Below are positions 25,696-39,300 of a stretch of DNA of 64,000 bases, one piece after another. The stretch covers positions 46,251,689-46,315,688 of the forward strand of contig NC_061868.1 of NCBI RefSeq assembly GCF_907164915.1, read 5' to 3'. The DNA comes from Impatiens glandulifera (Eukaryota > Streptophyta > Magnoliopsida > Ericales > Balsaminaceae). A program made the position numbers and the translations under genes. The stretch's first letter is position 1, and every line of letters starts with the position of its first letter. The notes beneath the pieces are model-generated. The model was not told where the DNA came from and did not search any database. It saw only the letters and a program-made list of their open reading frames with translations.

Positions 25696-25806
25696 GGTAG
25701 TAGAGATTGGTCTAAAATCGCAATTATAAAGGTAAAAGCGATTGGAATTCTTTCCAATTCGTCAGTACCTTTATAATGGCGATTAATCTTTAGACCAATC
25801 GCTACC
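25696..25806. mobile_element. foldback element
   Basis: Arms of about 52 bases (starting GGTAGTAGAGATTGGTC, ending ACCAATCGCTACC) are mostly complementary with almost no loop. To the right, TTTTTACTAGTG (about 25844) reads CACTAGTAAAAA in reverse, the usual end of CACTA-type elements. I infer a small deletion derivative whose left end is obscured by the (AT)n tract. Confidence 0.6.
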
Positions 25807-25849
25807 TATGCTCGCTATATGACCTAGACCTATTTTTACTAGTGTAAAC

Positions 25850-28440
25850 ATTCTTCGTAAGCTAAAAGAAAATTGAATTTCAAATTAACCTCTTCTAGTT
25901 AGATTTAGAATTTTAGTGTTTTTGAGACATTCTATTGTTCTCTGACTGATTCATATATTTTTTATTCATTATACGTGATTATTTAATAATAACTAATGTC
26001 ATTACTTTATGTTAACTCTGTTTTTGTTTAAATATCTCACCATGATTTATACAATGTTTGCGTCGATGACATCGACCAGTGGGTAATAAACAAAGTTTTC
26101 CCTTTAAAAAAATATATCGATGAGATACTTAGCTAAAATTGCATTCTTGTCTCCCTTTCTGAAAGAGAAAAAGGAGATTGGGGCATTTAACCTAATTAGT
26201 AATGGCATTGTTCATTGACATGAATGATACTCATTTTCTTAATTTTTCTACTTTGGCATATAGACTGGTGACATTAATTAGATCTATCTATCATTAAAGG
26301 TAATATATTAGTGCTGAGGGACACATATTTAATAGAAATTTGATAGAGCATATTTATATATATATGACACTTGTCCTTGATTTATTCGTCTAATGATACC
26401 CAAAGACTATGCTAGCTATAAAATTGATTATTCATGATATATACATGCCATATCTTTAAATAAGCTAGCTATTGATTATATTCTTAAACATTCCAAATTT
26501 CTGTTTTTTGATGATTCCCAAACCAAGGCATCTTATTCCCAACATTTGTTGTTGTGCACCAAAAAAAAGTGTCCACAAAACTAATTAATTAATATGGGAC
26601 ATTTAGATTTTTAATGAGGGTTGGTGAAATATAGTCACTAAAGATATCCAAGGTCTTATTTTTAATGGGTTTTCAAGACTCAACTTCATTTTTGTTTTTG
26701 AACAATCTTCTACTAAGATATGTTTAATATTTTGTATAAAAAACAATTCGCAAGTAGCATTAACGACGGTTTTAAATAATCGTGGTCATTTATGGGATAT
26801 AAACCCTCGCTAATACATATTTTTTTATAGGTTAACTTTTATAACTAAAATAGGTCTAAATCAAACGCCCATTGTTGACCATCTCCATATCCTATATATC
26901 TTTCGCATCAATCCATATTCCGTTCTTTTCTCTAATATTGTGCTATTATTTGTTTTATTGATTATAATACCTAGATGACCATAGTTACACGATGCTTACT
27001 ATTTATAGGTTTATAAAATTATTAGTTGTAAGTTATAAAAACTTTGTTTTGGTTAATCTCTTGGGTTTTGGGGCCATTTAAAGAAAACTACCAAATATCT
27101 CTTGATTTATTAGTAGGATATGATAGAGAATGGCATTTGTGTAAATATGAGAAATGGAAAAGACAATAGGCAATAATAGTTGGATATTGTATGTTGAGTT
27201 TGAAGCACGGGCCCCTACTAACTAATATCGATCACTCACTTTCCTCCGGCCCCCCATTTTAACAACAACCAACCAATTATATGATGATCTCTTGTAATTT
27301 ACTGCATCATGTTTCCTTTAGATGTATACATATACAATCAATCTCTTTCTCCCTTTTCTAACATTATAAATTGGATAATATCTCAAACCCTAAATGCATC
27401 TTTTCATTATTATGGATCGATCGATCGATCGATCATCAAAGTACAACTACAAATATCTTATCATCATCATCATCATACTATTTTGTAACTAGCTAGTACT
27501 CTTACATGTACAATCAATCTAGCTATTGGGTATTTGAATAATCTTCAAAAATAATATTTAAAGCTAGCTAGGCTAGCTGTATGCAGGTGGAAAAGATGAT
27601 GGAAGGAAAGAGGCAATAGTGAAAAAATATGGAGTGGAGTGGAGTACTTATTCGTTTCCTTTTAAGGTAGTCAATGATAGAGCTATATTTGGAATGGGGA
27701 ATAATAAGAAAGCGAAGAGATTAAGGATAAATTAATGCCTTCTTTTTTCTCTCTCTTCCATTCCATTGTCTTTCCCACAATAAATATTAATCTTATATCT
27801 ACTTTTAATTTCTCACTTTAACATCTAACCAATAATCCCACTATGACAACAAAACATTTAATTTAGTCCTTAAAAGTTGTTACAAAAATAAAATATCAAC
27901 AAAATCTTACTTGAATCATTCATTATCAATCATGTAATCAATAATTTTTATATAGCATTGTAACAAGATCACAACAAAAAGAGAATACTTTCAAATTATC
28001 GTGCAAATCTTTAAAATATGACTAAACCGAAATTACAAAAACCGAGCTTAATTAACTTAAAAAGGAAAGACATTATATTTTTTTATTTCTCTCAAAACAA
28101 ATAATTATCCACTTCTAGACTTGTAGTTAATTAAGTTGAAATAATTTGTAAATGACACAAATCTCTTAACATTTATTGATTTAGATTTTCATTAGGGTTT
28201 GACATATTGGAAGTGAGTTTGAATATTAAAATGTTATTAAAGTTGTTAATATAATATAATTAAAGTATATTTGAAATTATTATAATTCATCTAAATTAAT
28301 ATTCAAATGAGATATTTAATTTTTTTTAAATGTTATTAGAATACTAATGACACGAATAAGATAAGCAAAGTTGATATAATAACTATTATAACAAACATGT
28401 TAATTCCAAATTAAGAAACAAACCGAGATAATTAATACAA
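25850..28440. other. intergenic DNA downstream of the MATE gene
   Basis: No gene seen. It contains a GATC repeat (27416-27434), a CGACGG-type transposon-like fragment at 26740-26860, and AT-rich sequence. Confidence 0.4.
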
Positions 28441-28502
28441 ATGAACTCTATCAACATACAATCTCCGAAGAGTCATACCTCGATCAAAAGATCTATTACA
28501 AG

Positions 28503-30263
28503 TTAATAATTAGTAACATGGATAACTACGATATTATTTTTATCTTCTTCATCATCAACAACATCTAGGTCTAGTTCTGTCTGTAACAATTCCTTTTCAT
28601 CATCATCATCTTCATCATGGCTACTACCATTCACCGCCTTAATGATCTTGTCTTGTTCATGAATCTTAATACTCTCATACTGAGTCAATTCAATAGCTCT
28701 CTCCGCTTGTACATTCCAATCAGTCCTAAACAAAACAATCACCATAAGAGTGGCGCAACACCCTTGCGCCGCCAAAAGCCCTAACCACAACCCTGAAAAA
28801 CCCATCTTCACAACAAACCCCATTACCATCCCAACCGGCATACCCACCAAATAAAACGAACCCAGATTTATATTCGCCCCAATCCCCGGCCGAGCACTAC
28901 CTCTCAAAGCTCCACACCCAGCCGTCTGCGGACAATTCCCAAGCTCACACAACCCAACAATCGGCAGAGCAACCGCCGTCAATTCCAAAACCGCCTCATC
29001 TCTCGTGAACATCCTCCCCCATCCGTGCCTTATCACCATCGCAAATATCATCGCCGCAAATCCAACCCCAATCGCCATACCCATCGATACCATCATCGCC
29101 ACCCGCGCTCTCCCTGGTCGACCTGACCCTAGTTCATTTCCGACCCTGGTCGACGCACCAAGACTCAGAGCCGACGGGAATACGTAAATCAGGGAAGTTG
29201 TTTGAATCAAGATCCCCATAGAAGCAATCGTGGCTTTCGGATTCGGTAGTAGACCGCAGACCATGATCATCAACTCGTACCACCACCACTCCAGGCAAAC
29301 AGAGACTGCGCTCGGGATGGCTAGAGACAGAAGCGACGGCCAGCCGCGGAGACAGTCCCAGCTGATAGGGGCCCATGATCTCTTATAAAGGCCGGAGAAG
29401 TAAATGAATGAGAAGAGAAAGATCAAAAGGTTTAGATTAGTCAAAGCCATTGCAATCGCTACTCCTGCAATGCCCATTTGGAAACGAACGACGAGAATGT
29501 AATTCAATGGAACGTGTAATAAAACAGAGACACCCGAACAATACATCAACGGCAACGTTACATTCTGGGTCCTAAGATAAATCCTCAACGGATGGAGAAT
29601 CGAGATGAAGAACAAGTCGGGTATGGCGAAAACAATGAATGTATGAGCCATGGCTGAGATTTCACTGTCTTGTCCACACCAAACTAGGATCGTCTTCATA
29701 TTCATCCACGAGAAAGATATGGGGACAGAAAAACAGAGGAGTAAAAGTACTGTTCTTTGTAAGGCTAACCCTAAAAGTTTCCATTGCTTAGCCCCGTAAG
29801 CTTGGCCGCAAATGGGCTCCATTCCCATGGCTAAGCCGGAGATGACAGAGTAACCGGTTATGTTAGCGAAGCCAATGGAGAGTGAGCCTCCAGCCAGTTC
29901 TAGCTCACCGAGGTAGCCGAGGAAGAGCATGGAAATCATGGCTCTTGAGTAAAGAAGTAAACCTGTCATGGCGGTTGGGCCTGAAATTCTCCCAATGGCT
30001 TTGATCTCTTCAACTGTCTAAATAATGAAAGCAAGCAATATAAATATTTATTATTATTATTATTATGGGCCGGTTTATCAACAAAAAATATTAATATATA
30101 CCTGGGAAAGGGTTGGCCAGTAGTGGAGGTGGTCATCGAGAGGAGCATCATCAATGATAATACTTGGAACATGATCATGTTTAATGGCGGTTGTGATGGA
30201 TTTACTGAAATGGGGTTTCATGGATGAGGTAGGAGATGAAGGTTTGATGGTGGTGTTACACAT
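28503..30263 (-). CDS. MATE efflux transporter, DTX48-51 type
   Basis: Exons 30263-30102 and 30017-28503, joined in phase (GT-AG), encode 558 residues. MATE proteins export organic cations, hormones or metabolites in exchange for H+ or Na+. The N-terminal 60 residues are hydrophilic. Twelve membrane spans follow, with family motifs GMEPICGQAYGAKQWKLLG in the first half and ALSLGASTRVGNELGSGRP plus CPQTAGCGALRG in the second. The C-terminus is a long acidic tail (DEDDDDEKE and DVVDDEEDK). These features match the Arabidopsis DTX48-DTX51 subgroup (ZF14/BCD1, ADP1 and relatives), which act on late endosomes and Golgi and affect iron, growth and senescence. The exact substrate cannot be read from sequence. 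Most of the membrane region is in one exon, as is usual for this subgroup. Confidence 0.93.
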
Positions 30264-30366
30264 GATGTTTTTTTTTTTGTTTTTTTTTTGTATAGTATGA
30301 TCGAGATATTAAGAAAGAGAGATGGTTGAATGGGTTTTGATGTGAATGGGAAGAGATGAGAATGGG

Positions 30367-30373
30367 GATTTAT
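30367..30373 (-). promoter_or_regulatory. TATA box of MATE gene
   Basis: Reads TATAAAT on the minus strand, about 105 bp before the MATE ATG, with a CT-rich leader after it. It is the only good TATA match in that position. Confidence 0.5.
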
Positions 30374-30494
30374 ACACACTAGGGACAACCGGGTCCCGGT
30401 TTTCTCTCTAAGACGTGTCGTTGCCTTAGTGAAAAATCGGCTTTTGTTGGAATCTCTTCAGAGTTTTGAATTATCAGAACATCAATAGTTTATT

Positions 30495-30670
30495 TTTTAT
30501 TTTATTTTTTTGGAAATGACTTATTATCATTTATTAAAACCCCAAACTGGAAAGAGATACAAGAGTTCAATAAAGACAAGAGAACCCTTGCCCTTGCCTT
30601 CATAAGGAGTCATCAACAAAAACATAGAAACAGATTACAAGCAAATTAAAAAAAAAAAAAAAAAAAAAAA
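30495..30670. mobile_element. short retroposon tail with A-run
   Basis: On the minus strand it reads GTTTGGGGTTTTAATAAATG followed by an A-rich end, a common plant LINE 3' tail. A separate A-run of about 22 bases sits at 30648-30670 on the plus strand. It is too short to classify firmly. Confidence 0.35.
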
Positions 30671-33239
30671 CTTGACAATGGTAAGGAATTATTTGAAAAC
30701 CATATTTGTCTACCCATAAGTTTTTTCTTATGGATTAGATTATATATTCAAAACCCTTTTGAACTTTGTTGAAAGGGGTGTGGGGGGTCCAATCTTAATC
30801 TTATCAATAAAAGGAATGGGGAAAATTCAGGATTGGTTAGGAGGTGGTAATTAAGTTATATTAGTTTGTATCACCGCCATAAGAAAATTTGTAAATGGTG
30901 CAATAACCCTAATGGCAATACATGAGTGGCTTCTTAATTAATAAATAAAAAAAGTTAAGGGTTATTAATTAATTAATTAATTAAAAAAGATTAAAGAAAG
31001 CCACTTGATATGATGATAATCTTTATAATATTAGAATCGGGCGTGTGTAAGCTCATGAAAAGTGGAGAATCGAAGATGGCCAAGTGGCCTAAAATGAGAT
31101 TTGAAAGGGAATTCCTTTATCTCTTTTTCTCTTTTCAAAAAAAATTCCATCTAGTTGCTATGAAATGACTAAACAAGCATGATCGATCATGATACCAAAT
31201 CTATTAAACATGCCATTCAATTCAATTCCCCATTACCCTAGCTAAATGAAAGATATGTTTTAGTTTTAGGTTAATGATGCTGGCATGTTGTAAGGCAATG
31301 GAGACATGTCCTGGAAACAAGTGTTTGAGATGCCTGCAGGCCATGTGACAAATATCAGTTTGCAATTGCTTTGTCTTTAACTGCATGTCCCTGCCCCCTG
31401 CCCCTTCCTGCCTCTGCCCATGGGACACTGCCTTAAAATAAAGCATCTCCATTTCTCCACCACCGCCCTTTCATTTTCTCAGTTGCCTTGCCTTATATAC
31501 TTTCTACCATTTTTAAACCTGATCATCAAGGAGACAATGACCAATGCATGTTAAAATGTAGTTAAGAAAACATTAAAACTCTGAATGAATTAGATTTGTT
31601 AAGGTTTCCTTATTAGGAGCATGCAATATTATATATTTAGGGTGTGCACGTGTATATATATATATAAGATATTATGCATGCAGCAAGAATGAATGTACAT
31701 TGGTAAAAATATTTTTACTGTTTTGTTTTTACAGTGTTTGCATGGGTGGGTGGGTGGGTGTGGGTTAAGTTAAAAAGAAAAGGGACCACCCAATATAAGA
31801 AGAAGAAAAAAAAGAGTTAATAATAGAGATGATCGTAAATGGGGAGCATATAATAGTTTAGTTTTTTTTTTTTTATTTTACGTGTTTCAATTTCAACCGT
31901 TTAATTTTTTGTATAGAGGAATCAATATCATACTGCCTCAAAGTGGGGGGAAAAAGCTTTTTTTTTTTCTGCCAAATTATTATTTTTATCATCTTTTTAA
32001 ACAACACTACACAACACCCCCGACCTCTGCACTCTGCATGCTGCACCACCATATATATCATTTCCAGCCATTTTTCTCAATCATATAATTAATAGGATAA
32101 TTTCTATATATATTAATTCAAAGCAATTAATAATAAATGTATATATATATATATGCTTTTATCTAGGATTGAGAAAAGAATATGGAATAATAATTAATTG
32201 TATATAGGTACGTAAAGAAAAGACAAGATTCGGTAGCATTAAAGAAGAGCATTTTATAATGGAGTGCAGGAGACATGGGTATTCTATCGGATCGAAGAAC
32301 ATATGCCAATATTCAACCCCAACCCAATTCCTCTAGTTGAGAAAATCATTGGCAATAACAATAATATGAACTACTGTTTAGTGGTTTGTTCATAGATATT
32401 TATTGTCTATTTGTTTACGGATAATGGTAAAGTTACCGATGGTATCAGAACCGACTCAATGGTATGAACATCACATGAACCATCTCTCTTGTATCATTCG
32501 AAAATAAGTCCTAACTCAAATTATGACTTTCATTTAAAAAAGCCACAAAAATAAAAAAAATAAAATAATTATTTTTAAGCACAACGAAACAAAGTATTAC
32601 ATTAAAAAAAAATACAAGAAAGACAAAAGGATCACGTGCATGAAAATCTTCAAGAAAGGCGATGATCTCCTCAACCGACTCTATGGGGTCTTTATAACGA
32701 ATTTTAAATATTGTCGTAATAATAATGGCGTTATTGATTATATACATCGTCTAATACTGAACGTATGACGGGGGTTTTTCTAGTTAAATAGTCCACCAAA
32801 AGATAACGTGGATAGTAACCCAACGATTCAGACTCGTCATATATCTATTGTCTCATCAAAACTCCTAACAACTATCGAGAGACTTAGGAATATATATCGA
32901 TTACCCACACCCACTGAATTCTAGTTATTCTCCAAAAAAAAAGACTTCAAATACTCGTCATCCCACGACAATGCATAAAAAGATGAGACGATGTTTCAAC
33001 CTCCATAAGCCACCCAATGTGAAACATTTTTCATACATATGTCTCGATTAAGACTATCTAGTTGTAAATATAAACAATTTATCTTAATAATAACTAGGCA
33101 ACTAATGCAAGACAAATATATATTGTTTTTAAAAAAATTAATAAATAAACTCAATATAATTCTATAATAATAATCATAAGTTGTCCTATAACATTTTTTT
33201 TATGACACGCTAGGCATTATTTAGGCTATCTATAATAAT
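30671..33239. other. intergenic DNA with G-quadruplex motif
   Basis: No gene with support. A G-quadruplex motif is at 31744-31758. A pyrimidine-rich stretch (about 31390-31420) and a minus-strand frame (31222-31452) have no known domain. At 32520-33060 there is repeat-like sequence with a block (GTCCACCAAAAGATAAC) related to 55.73 kb, probably old retroelement DNA. Confidence 0.4.
31744..31758 (+). other. G-quadruplex motif
   Basis: Four GGG runs separated by single T residues, followed after TGT by a fifth GGG at 31762-31764. Single-base loops give the most stable parallel quadruplexes. It lies about 1.5 kb upstream of the MATE start on the template strand side. Confidence 0.85.
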
Positions 33240-34840
33240 TTTAAACACATTCGGGATATTTTATGATTATTTGGTGAATATTTCATTTTTCGAATTAATC
33301 TTAATAAGTAAGTCATCTTTTTTTCAAATTTCGTTTAGAATAGATGAAGGATGATGTTGGAAAATGTGTTGGGTTCAGAATTTGTGATCTTTGGTCAACA
33401 TATCTTGATATTCCATTAGATGTTAAATTACTGTCCTAGGTCTCTTGAAACCCGATTATCACTAAAATTGAATGTAAACTGTTTAGAGAGAAAAGTAAAA
33501 TAATATCGAAAGGGGATCGACTAATCCTCATTAAAATTGTGTTATCATCTATGCTCACATATATGATGTCATTATTCATTCTCCCAAGAGTGTGGCGGTG
33601 AAAATGAAGAAAATAATGTGTAAATTTTTATGGGGATCTTCTAACTCATCGTTTTGTCACATAATTTGTTGGAATAAGGTTAAATGTTTTAAAAATCAAG
33701 GATGTCTAGATATTTGAGATCTTATTTCTTTTAATATGGTTCTTCTATCAAAATGATGTAGTAGATTTTGTAATGTGGTCGATTAGTCTTTGGGCATCGA
33801 TAATCAGATGTATGTATGGTATTGATTGGTCTAGTTAGTTCACCAAAATATCTAACTATTCAGCGGAGTATATCATTTGTAAGAGAATTTATTCTATGTA
33901 GAAAAGTTTTCGTGAGTAGTCTAAATTTATTGTGGGTGATGGTTCTTCGATTAGATTTTGGGACGATATTTAGTGTAGTGTCAAAAGTCTAATTACGACT
34001 TATCCTGAGTTTTCTTCCATTGCTATATGTAAAAATGTCACAATTAAGGACATGGTTGATCATCGATCTAGTGGTTTTACTAGCGAATTAGATATAGAAG
34101 GAAATTAAACATTGTGGAGACTTTGTCCCATAATAGAGTTTTACTTTTGATAGGACGCAAGCAAGTGTCATCGTATGAACAAGACGTTATGCATTGGCAA
34201 GATATTGATAGTTTCCATGTGGAGCATTGTTATAAATTTTTCGCTAAGATTATTCCATATAATTTTTATTGGAAAAACCTTTGGGAGTCAAAGATTTCAT
34301 CCAAGATCTCGTTCTTTGGTTGAAGCGTTATTCATGATAGAATTCTAACATATGATATGTGCATGAAAAAAATTGTATTATGGTTAGTCGTTTGTGTCAC
34401 GAAGAGGTTAAATCAACAACTCACTTACTTTTGCATTGTCGGTGGCTGACTATTATTTAGAGTCTTTTATGGAGTATTATAATTGGGATATTGGGTGATG
34501 CACGAGTCTTTGGGTAGTTGTTGAGAAGTTTGGATTGATACGACAGATATAGCAGGACTACATATTTGGGTTATCATCCAAATTATTTTATTTTGTGAAC
34601 TATCTAGTTGGAAAGAAATCGTCGAACTTTCAATGATCGTAGTTGTCTGATGTATATAATTCATAATACTATTATTATGACGCTTTCTTATATTCGTTTA
34701 GGAAAGTCAGTAGTGTTTGTCGGAATTCAATCGTTCTTCTCGAGAATTTACGAGTTCGACAACTTATTGAGTGCCGATTTTTCTTATTATTATTATTTTA
34801 TATCATTTTTGTCGTTTTGTTTAAACGATTTTTTTTCATT
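33240..34840 (+). pseudogene. decayed L1-type LINE (RT and zf-RVT remnants)
   Basis: Translated with frameshifts and stops, this gives plant L1-type ORF2 pieces. At about 33400-33715 it reads YLDIPLDVKLLS, then SKGDRLILIKIVLSSM, then ILPKSVAVKMKKIMCKFLWG, which is the distal reverse transcriptase and thumb region. At about 34200-34480 it reads FYWKNLWESKISSKISFFG, then a spaced Cys/His stretch matching the zf-RVT domain. At least six stops interrupt it, so it is inactive. Boundaries are approximate. Confidence 0.8.
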
Positions 34841-36089
34841 TATAATATATATGATTTTTTTTTTAAAATAATAATAATAATGAATGAAGGAGGTTTATTA
34901 TATGAATGAGAATTTGGAGAAGTTTGATAGGTAGTAGTGGTGTCTGCATTGATTCTCCCAGCTAGCTAGCTAGCGTGAATGAACCAATAAAAAGTGAATG
35001 AACAATCAATTATCATACTTTTATGCATGCATGCATGCATATTCTTAAGTCACAATCATATTTGGTAACAATTTACAAATCCCATTCATCCAAATAATTT
35101 ATTACATGGAATGGAACATATACCATTATACCCAGCTAGCCATTCATATGAAATGCTGTCAATGACTATGATGGATCAATGATCGATACGAATAAATAAA
35201 TAAACTAAACTAAACGAACCAAACGTACGTACCTCGCCCACATTTTATTCATTTCTAAAGTGGACCAAATGCATTGTGTTTGTGTGTGTACAACCCATAA
35301 ACCAAACTTTATCACTTTTTTTGCTTTCTTTCATCTTGTACTTCTTTCTGTTTTTTACATTTTTTTTTAAAAAAGATAAATCTTGTTTCATTGATCTACG
35401 TACTTTGTTGCAAAAGTCATAACAGAACTGTAAAAAATTATCAAAAAACAGTTTTTACACTATAAATTGTTTAATTGTTATTAAAAGGGCCTAGCCCAAC
35501 ACATCCTTATATTAACTGGGTTTGAGAGTGTTTTATGGGGATGTGGGCTGCTAGATTGGATTGGGTCTGGCCCAACCCTACAATTCTAATTCTTCTAAGT
35601 TTATAGAAGAGAATTCTTTCTCTTGTAAAATGGGAGTAGTTCAATTTCAAAAATATCTTTTTATCTTTTATTTTATTTTTGTATAGAGATCTAAATATAT
35701 AAAAATATATTTGACAATAAAGAATGCAAATATCATTAAAAGACATTAATTATTATTAACTTAAAAATCAACATATTAAGACTTTGAAGCTAAACCAACA
35801 AATTTGCTGATGGCTGGTGGATGTAATAGCTAAAATATTATATTTGATCATATTTGGTATTAGTCACTGTCAAAATTAAAGAATTGATCATTTTATCTTG
35901 ACTTTAAAATCATACTACCAGTCTTTATATAATAATATATTATATTATTAATAATATAAGAATAAATAGGGGCCATAATCAATCATTAATTAAAAAACAT
36001 AAACAAGTTTATTTATTATAAGATTAATACACATAATCTTACTTAGATGATTCTTTTCTCAATATAGATAGACGAGTTATATTGTCTTA
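34841..36089. other. intergenic DNA
   Basis: Nothing gene-like. There is a GCAT/ATGC run at about 35023-35040 (RY-type words) and plain AT-rich DNA. Confidence 0.4.
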
Positions 36090-36097
36090 GTTTTAAC

Positions 36098-36366
36098 CAG
36101 AGCCGAACTCGAGTTTTTAGCTGCTCAACCCTTAGTAGAAAAAAAATAAAACTAAATAATTTTTTTTTTATATTTAGTTTAAAAAATTGATAAAAATAGT
36201 TTGTTTGTTTTTTAATTTGAACTCATAACTAAACAAAAAATTTAAGTTGTTATCTTGAAGAAATAAGTTATAAAATATGATATGATTAAAATTGTAATAA
36301 ATTTAATTAAATATCTTACTGTTTTTAATAAATTGGTGCCATAGTCCGAGGCCTAAGCCCGCCCTG
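36098..36366. mobile_element. hAT-type MITE (269 bp)
   Basis: Perfect 8-bp duplications GTTTTAAC at 36090-36097 and 36367-36374. The termini are CAGAGCCGAACTCGAG and, reverse-complemented, CAGGGCGGGCTTAGGCC, the CAGRGCSGR type of hAT ends. The interior is AT-rich and non-coding. Confidence 0.88.
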
Positions 36367-36374
36367 GTTTTAAC

Positions 36375-39300
36375 TATGATGTGTATCTAATTAAGTTGTC
36401 TAGAAGGAAGGTTAACTTTAATAACATTATTTAAATTATTTATTTACCAATGTGTACAAATTTAGATGGGTATTTTTATTTATTATTAATATAAATCCAT
36501 AAAAGTAAATCGGTATATATTATAAATAAAACAAAATATACTTCAAAAATTCTTTTATACAAGTTGAATACAAGTTTTTTTTTCATCGAATATTATAAGT
36601 AACAAGTTATAAACTTGTTTTAACGATGTCTTACTATAAATTTGATCTGTTTTGATTCACTATATCATTTTAATATAATTATTTTATTATACTGAAAAAA
36701 AAAAAATAGATATTATCTAGATTTGTATTGAGACATTAATTAGAGTGCAACAAAAATCAAATTTTGCATATTTCTTGGACAAACATATTTAACTTCTTAA
36801 TCCTCTGTATATTATGAGAATAAAATCAATAAAAAAAACCTAAATAACAGTTCAGATCGAAATAATAAACATGATTTATCAATTTATGTAAGTTTGCGAT
36901 CATTTTTTTTCAAATCGTTTTTAGACCACAATTACACCCACAAAATAGTTGAATATATTATGTTGAAGTGCGGATTTATAACTTTAGTGGGTCGTATTAA
37001 CTTATTAAATTCTAAAATAAATAAAAAATTCCACCCTCCAATAATTGAACTAATATTTCTACAAAATAAAAGAGTGAAAGTTTGATTAAATTAATTTTAT
37101 TTACGGAATTTTTATTCTTTTTTTCATCTAAGAAGTCAATTTATATTTTTATTGTTTTGTTAATTGTATTAGTAAAGATTTTTTTAATTGTGGTTGAAGT
37201 TGAACCATTAATTCTAGAGAGAACAGATTTTTTTTTTTTTAAATCACTAAGTTAACTAGTGGAAAGAATAGTTACTGAGAAACTCAAAAACATACTAATT
37301 TTTTTAAATTAAAAAATAATAATAAAATAAAAATTAGAAAAGATAATAATAAAACTTGTGTAGTTTTTAAGTCTATATTGTTTGTCTTTATATTGATTTA
37401 TTTTTGCTGTTATGTTTATTATATAAATTAAGAATTGATTCATTATCATCTAGAGTTTTGTATTTTCAAAACACTTTTGGCCAATGAATGTCTCGATTCA
37501 TATAATAAAAGATATGTTAGATAAGTTAATCATTAAGAAAGATTGTGGTCTCTTAGTTGAGATTTCATGATCACCATTAACAAACATTGCTACTTTTTTA
37601 TAATAAAATTAATCAAACTTCTAGTAGAAAATAAAAAATAGGGAAGATAGGAAGAAGAAGAAAATATTAAAATAAAACAGAGTAAAATATCTAGGGAGTT
37701 CTTTGATTGTTGTTTTTTTTTACCCAGAACACATCCTATTAATTTTTAATAATTTAATTACTTAATTAGTTAACTTAAAATATAAGAATATTCTCACTTT
37801 ATTTTTATAAAATGTAAATTTTAAAGTAAAAAATATATTATAAAGATATAATTAAAATTTTAAATAAACTAATATTTAGATTTATTCAAATATTTAAATA
37901 ACTCAAATTAATCCAGTCTAATTTCACTTTTCTTATCTATTATATCACTTAATTCATTAATCAAAACTACAAACATTACATTATTGATTATTCCTCTAAT
38001 CTTTTAATCATCTTTTCTGTTATTTAAAATACTGTAAATTTACCCACCAATGTAGTCTAGTGGTAAAAGTCGGTTTAAAAGATCAAAAGGAGAGTGGAGT
38101 GATGTTTGATTTTGTATGAATTTTTTCAAAAACGCATACCGAACAAGGCTTTATTCAACAAATCAATTCATTCATTAAATTAAACACTAAAATACTCTCT
38201 ATTTTAAATTATGTTTTTTATTTTATTATTATATAATAGTATTTTTTTTAATTTTTTAACCAAAAACATTATTAAATTCTTAAAATTATCATACTCATTA
38301 TTTTTTAAATAATATTATTTAAAAAACCTCAATCAAATAATGCCTGCTGAATTCCTTGTTTGTTGATTTGTCAGTGTGAAGTGATTAGAAAGTACATAAT
38401 CGTTGACCTAATGTCAATGGAAGACTACCTTTATCTTTTTACTAATTTTAAAAAATCAAAACTCAATTATTTTAACAAAAATTTAATTATTTAATAAAAA
38501 AAAATTTTAAAAAATTTATATTTTCATCAAATAATTTTATTTAAAAAATAAAATAAAATAAAATAACTAATAACCCAACATGAAACATATCAAACAATCT
38601 TTTATTGAGAATAAAGTCTGAATCTATATTATGATTTATTTGTTCTTGAGTCAATTCCGAACAATCCCGAACCATGGTAAAAAATTGAGGTAATTTTTAA
38701 TTTTGTTTTTTAATTTAATTATTTATTTAATTTTTAAAAAATAATAAAATTTATCTTTAACCACTCAATTTAGCCATATTTTTTCCTTTAATTATTTTTA
38801 AAATACATCACAATTTATTTTTTTCAAACTCAAACTAACTTAAATTAATACTATTGAATATGATATGAAATTGAATTATTGAATTTTAATGAAGTGATTA
38901 AGTTGTAAATTAATAAATAACTTTAAGTTATGTCTTTAATATAAATTTGTATATATTAACAAAGTAACAAGCTAATTATTATTTTGTAATATATAAATTT
39001 TAAAATGATCAAATATATATATTTAACATAAAAAATATACTTAAACTTTATTTAGTAAAAACTATTAAAATTTCAACAAATTTCTGTTAGATCAAACATT
39101 ATTTTTCTAAATTAATTAAAAAAAATTGTAATTTTAATTAAGTATTTGTTAAAATTTTCATCCAAATAATTAAATATATTTCCTTGTCTTTATGTGTTAG
39201 CAGTATTCTTGTTGATTGGGTGCATCTTTTCACGTTTTTTTGTTCATTTCCTGTCACTTTACAAAAGATGCTTAATTTTTTTCCCATGATTTCTTATAAA

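Noticed and set aside
27416..27434. GATC repeats as CRISPR-like or regulatory array
   Set aside because: A plain tetranucleotide microsatellite; CRISPR arrays do not occur in plant genomes.
31222..31452. Minus-strand frame in the GC-richer stretch, and a possible miR408-like CU-rich word
   Set aside because: The frame has no domain or splice context, and the CU-rich sequence does not match any known miRNA or form a clear hairpin.
38050..38080. tRNA-like A-box word
   Set aside because: No B-box or cloverleaf follows, so it is not a tRNA and hardly a SINE.
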